Positions 62,439 to 64,000 of a DNA stretch of 64,000 nt are shown in pieces (position 1 is the stretch's first letter; the number at the start of each line of letters is the position of its first letter). Source of the stretch: Bin87 sp963665395 (GTDB taxonomy: Bacteria; Chloroflexota; Dehalococcoidia; Lucifugimonadales; UBA3495); assembly GCA_963665395.2 (NCBI GenBank), contig OY762251.1, forward strand, positions 3,968,001 to 4,032,000. The letters run 5' to 3'. A model generated the notes under the pieces. The model did no database searches. It was not told the origin of the DNA and was given only the letters and a program-made list of their open reading frames with translations. A program made the translations under genes and the position numbers.

Positions 62439-64000
62439 ATGCCAGCCGGACGATACGCCGGAACCTTGCTCAGCCGCTCCGCCGTCGCGACGCTGATTGC
62501 GCTGGCGATTGCGGTCGCCGTCGCCGTCCTGCCCGCGTCCGGCGCCGCCAGGGCGCAGACGCTCATCCCGCCCGGCGCGCCGTCCATCAGCTCCGTGACC
62601 GCCGGCGACCGCCAGTTGACCGTGAACTGGAACGCCGCCACCACGCCCGGCGACAAGCCCATCGTTGACTACCGGGTGGAATACCGCGCCGGCAGCAGCG
62701 GCGACTGGCAGATGGCCTCTTCCTACGACATCTCCTTCGACTCCCCCGTGCAAACCGGTACCGACACCACCTGGGCGCACAACCGCAACCCGCTGGACCT
62801 GGGCCCGGTCACCGGCGACGCGGCCCCCTATATCGAGCGCACCAAGGGCGGACGCCACAACCTCGATGGCGTCTATCGCATCAAGCAGGCCGTCGCCGCC
62901 GTGCGGTTCCGCGTCAGTGGCGCCACCGACGGCGCGGGAACCCTGCGCTCCAACTACACCAAATCGCCGATAGCCGACTTGCGACACAGCGGCGACAGCA
63001 TGGGCGCCAACGTCGTCAACACCTCGGCGACTAACTTTGAACTGACCGCCGTCGCGCAGGACCTGCCGGCCAACTCCTACATCTGGATTGACGGCTGGGA
63101 TCAGACCTCGGCCAACACGAAGTTCCCGGAATTCGAGGATGTCAGCATCAGCGACCGGCGCCTGCACATTGACATCGCTACGGCCTCCACCGCGCGGAAC
63201 ATCAACATCGACAGCCTGACCAACCAGCGCTCGTACCAGGTGCGGGTGCGCGCCCGCAACAGCGACGGCTGGGGCCCGTGGTCGGCCGCCTCCAGCGGGA
63301 CGCCCCTGGGCGTCGCCGACGCGCCGGCCGGCCTGTCCTCGGTGTCTGGCAACAACCAGCTCGCCCTCAGTTGGAGCGCTCCGGCCAACAACGGCGGCTA
63401 CGCCATCACCGACTACGACATCCAGTACCGCGCCTTGACCGGCCAGACCTGGGGAAGCTGGACCGACTGGCAGGGGAGCACGGTCAGCGCTGCCACCAGT
63501 ACGACCATCGACAGCGGCGTCGTCAATGGCACAAAGTACCAGGCGCGCGTCCGCGCCGTGAACAGCGCGGGCGACGGCGACTGGTCGGCGCCCATCACCG
63601 ACACGGCGGGCAAACCCTCGCCGCCGACTTTCGCCCTCTCCAACATCCAACGCCCGTTGCCGGCGGGCCGGTCGGACAGGGGTGGGCTGCTCTCGATGAC
63701 CCTCGATGCGCCGGCCAACGGCAGCGCCGTCACCGACTACGACCTGCGCTACCGCGAATCCGGCACAACCACCTGGTACACCTACCGCGACCGCTCCCAC
63801 GATTCGGGCCGGCTGTCGGGCAGCGATACGTCGAGCAACACCGATCCCATTGACTTTGGCGCTTTCAGCAACCCGTCGGGCGCGGTCGGGGTGGTGCGCG
63901 AATCCCTCGGCTCCGGCTACGTCTATAAATTCAGCAAGGCCGTCGACCAACTATGGATACGCGCCAGCGGTACAATCACCGGCGGGGGAACCGTCGTCGC
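62439..64000 (+). CDS. Exported fibronectin type III protein (partial, runs off the window)
   Basis: 520 codons visible, no stop. ACGGAGG lies upstream of ATG 62439. A signal peptide (MPAGRYAGTLLSRSAVATLI, then ALAIAVAVAVLPASGAARAQ) ends near residue 40. FN3 domains follow: PGAPSISSVTAGDRQLTVNWNAATTPGDKPIVDYRVEYRA, later ADAPAGLSSVSGNNQLALSWSAPANNGGYAITDYDIQYRA and a third near the end. An inserted segment (about 130-240) lacks FN3 features. It is a different protein from the first FN3 gene but carries the same leader and probably a related surface role. Confidence 0.87.
   Translation, partial: MPAGRYAGTLLSRSAVATLIALAIAVAVAVLPASGAARAQTLIPPGAPSISSVTAGDRQLTVNWNAATTPGDKPIVDYRVEYRAGSSGDWQMASSYDISFDSPVQTGTDTTWAHNRNPLDLGPVTGDAAPYIERTKGGRHNLDGVYRIKQAVAAVRFRVSGATDGAGTLRSNYTKSPIADLRHSGDSMGANVVNTSATNFELTAVAQDLPANSYIWIDGWDQTSANTKFPEFEDVSISDRRLHIDIATASTARNINIDSLTNQRSYQVRVRARNSDGWGPWSAASSGTPLGVADAPAGLSSVSGNNQLALSWSAPANNGGYAITDYDIQYRALTGQTWGSWTDWQGSTVSAATSTTIDSGVVNGTKYQARVRAVNSAGDGDWSAPITDTAGKPSPPTFALSNIQRPLPAGRSDRGGLLSMTLDAPANGSAVTDYDLRYRESGTTTWYTYRDRSHDSGRLSGSDTSSNTDPIDFGAFSNPSGAVGVVRESLGSGYVYKFSKAVDQLWIRASGTITGGGTVV

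Noticed and set aside
62325..63950. 541-aa open frame on the minus strand
   Set aside because: Antisense to the second FN3 gene, which has an RBS, a signal peptide and FN3 domains.
49900..64000. attR copy of the tRNA-Leu(UAA) 3' end
   Set aside because: No second stretch matching the last bases of the tRNA gene was found by eye, so no far boundary is claimed.

Overview
The window is high-GC bacterial chromosome, probably from an uncultured Chloroflexota (Dehalococcoidia/SAR202-like) lineage. That placement is inferred from gene content: GuaB3, ClpC, HspR-GrpE-DnaK, a lone 5S rRNA gene, Sec-containing SelD and UGSC proteins, Uma2 and CocE families, and large exported fibronectin-type-III proteins. 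No 16S is present to confirm it.

Left arm (about 1-32,740) is a dense housekeeping region. It runs from a partial amidohydrolase through SDR, histidine phosphatase, GNAT, tRNA-Lys, 5S rRNA, clpC and guaB3. Next come a UGSC selenoprotein read through an in-frame TGA and an unrecognised partner gene. Then follow a HigBA-type toxin-antitoxin pair, dnaE, gamma-carbonic anhydrase, a radical SAM protein, a second toxin-antitoxin pair with a broken toxin, an NCS2 permease with an RsbW-like tail, a substrate-binding lipoprotein, Uma2, CocE, acyl-CoA dehydrogenase and a type II restriction-modification pair. After these lie selD (itself with a Sec codon), a sulfite-oxidase-like Mo enzyme and hspR-grpE-dnaK. 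The arm ends with tRNA-Leu(GAG), tRNA-Cys(GCA) and tRNA-Leu(UAA). The Sec-type selD and the UGSC gene, each with a hairpin after its UGA, indicate a selenocysteine-decoding organism.

Middle (about 32,740-52,400) is a decayed mobile-element island next to tRNA-Leu(UAA). It holds a tyrosine-integrase remnant and broken transposases resembling IS1380, IS1182, IS701 and IS21, plus a 133-bp MITE. A few genes look better preserved. One is a 548-aa protein joining a degenerate IS630-type DDE transposase to an HUH rolling-circle Rep domain, with hairpins and diverged direct repeats upstream. Another is a frameshifted replication-relaxation-like protein. There are also two copies of an excisionase-like HTH plus IS1595-type zinc-ribbon cassette on either side of a truncated DNA methylase. 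Long stretches hold no gene I can support.

Right arm (about 50,180-64,000) carries an unknown protein, a NERD-like protein, two paralogous phage/ICE-type small proteins and a Fic protein. A single-chain sensor kinase/response regulator/DNA-binding protein is transcribed divergently from a 1,310-aa fibronectin-repeat exported protein. A second exported FN3 protein runs off the end. Both FN3 genes have the same ~136-bp upstream region, so they probably share regulation.
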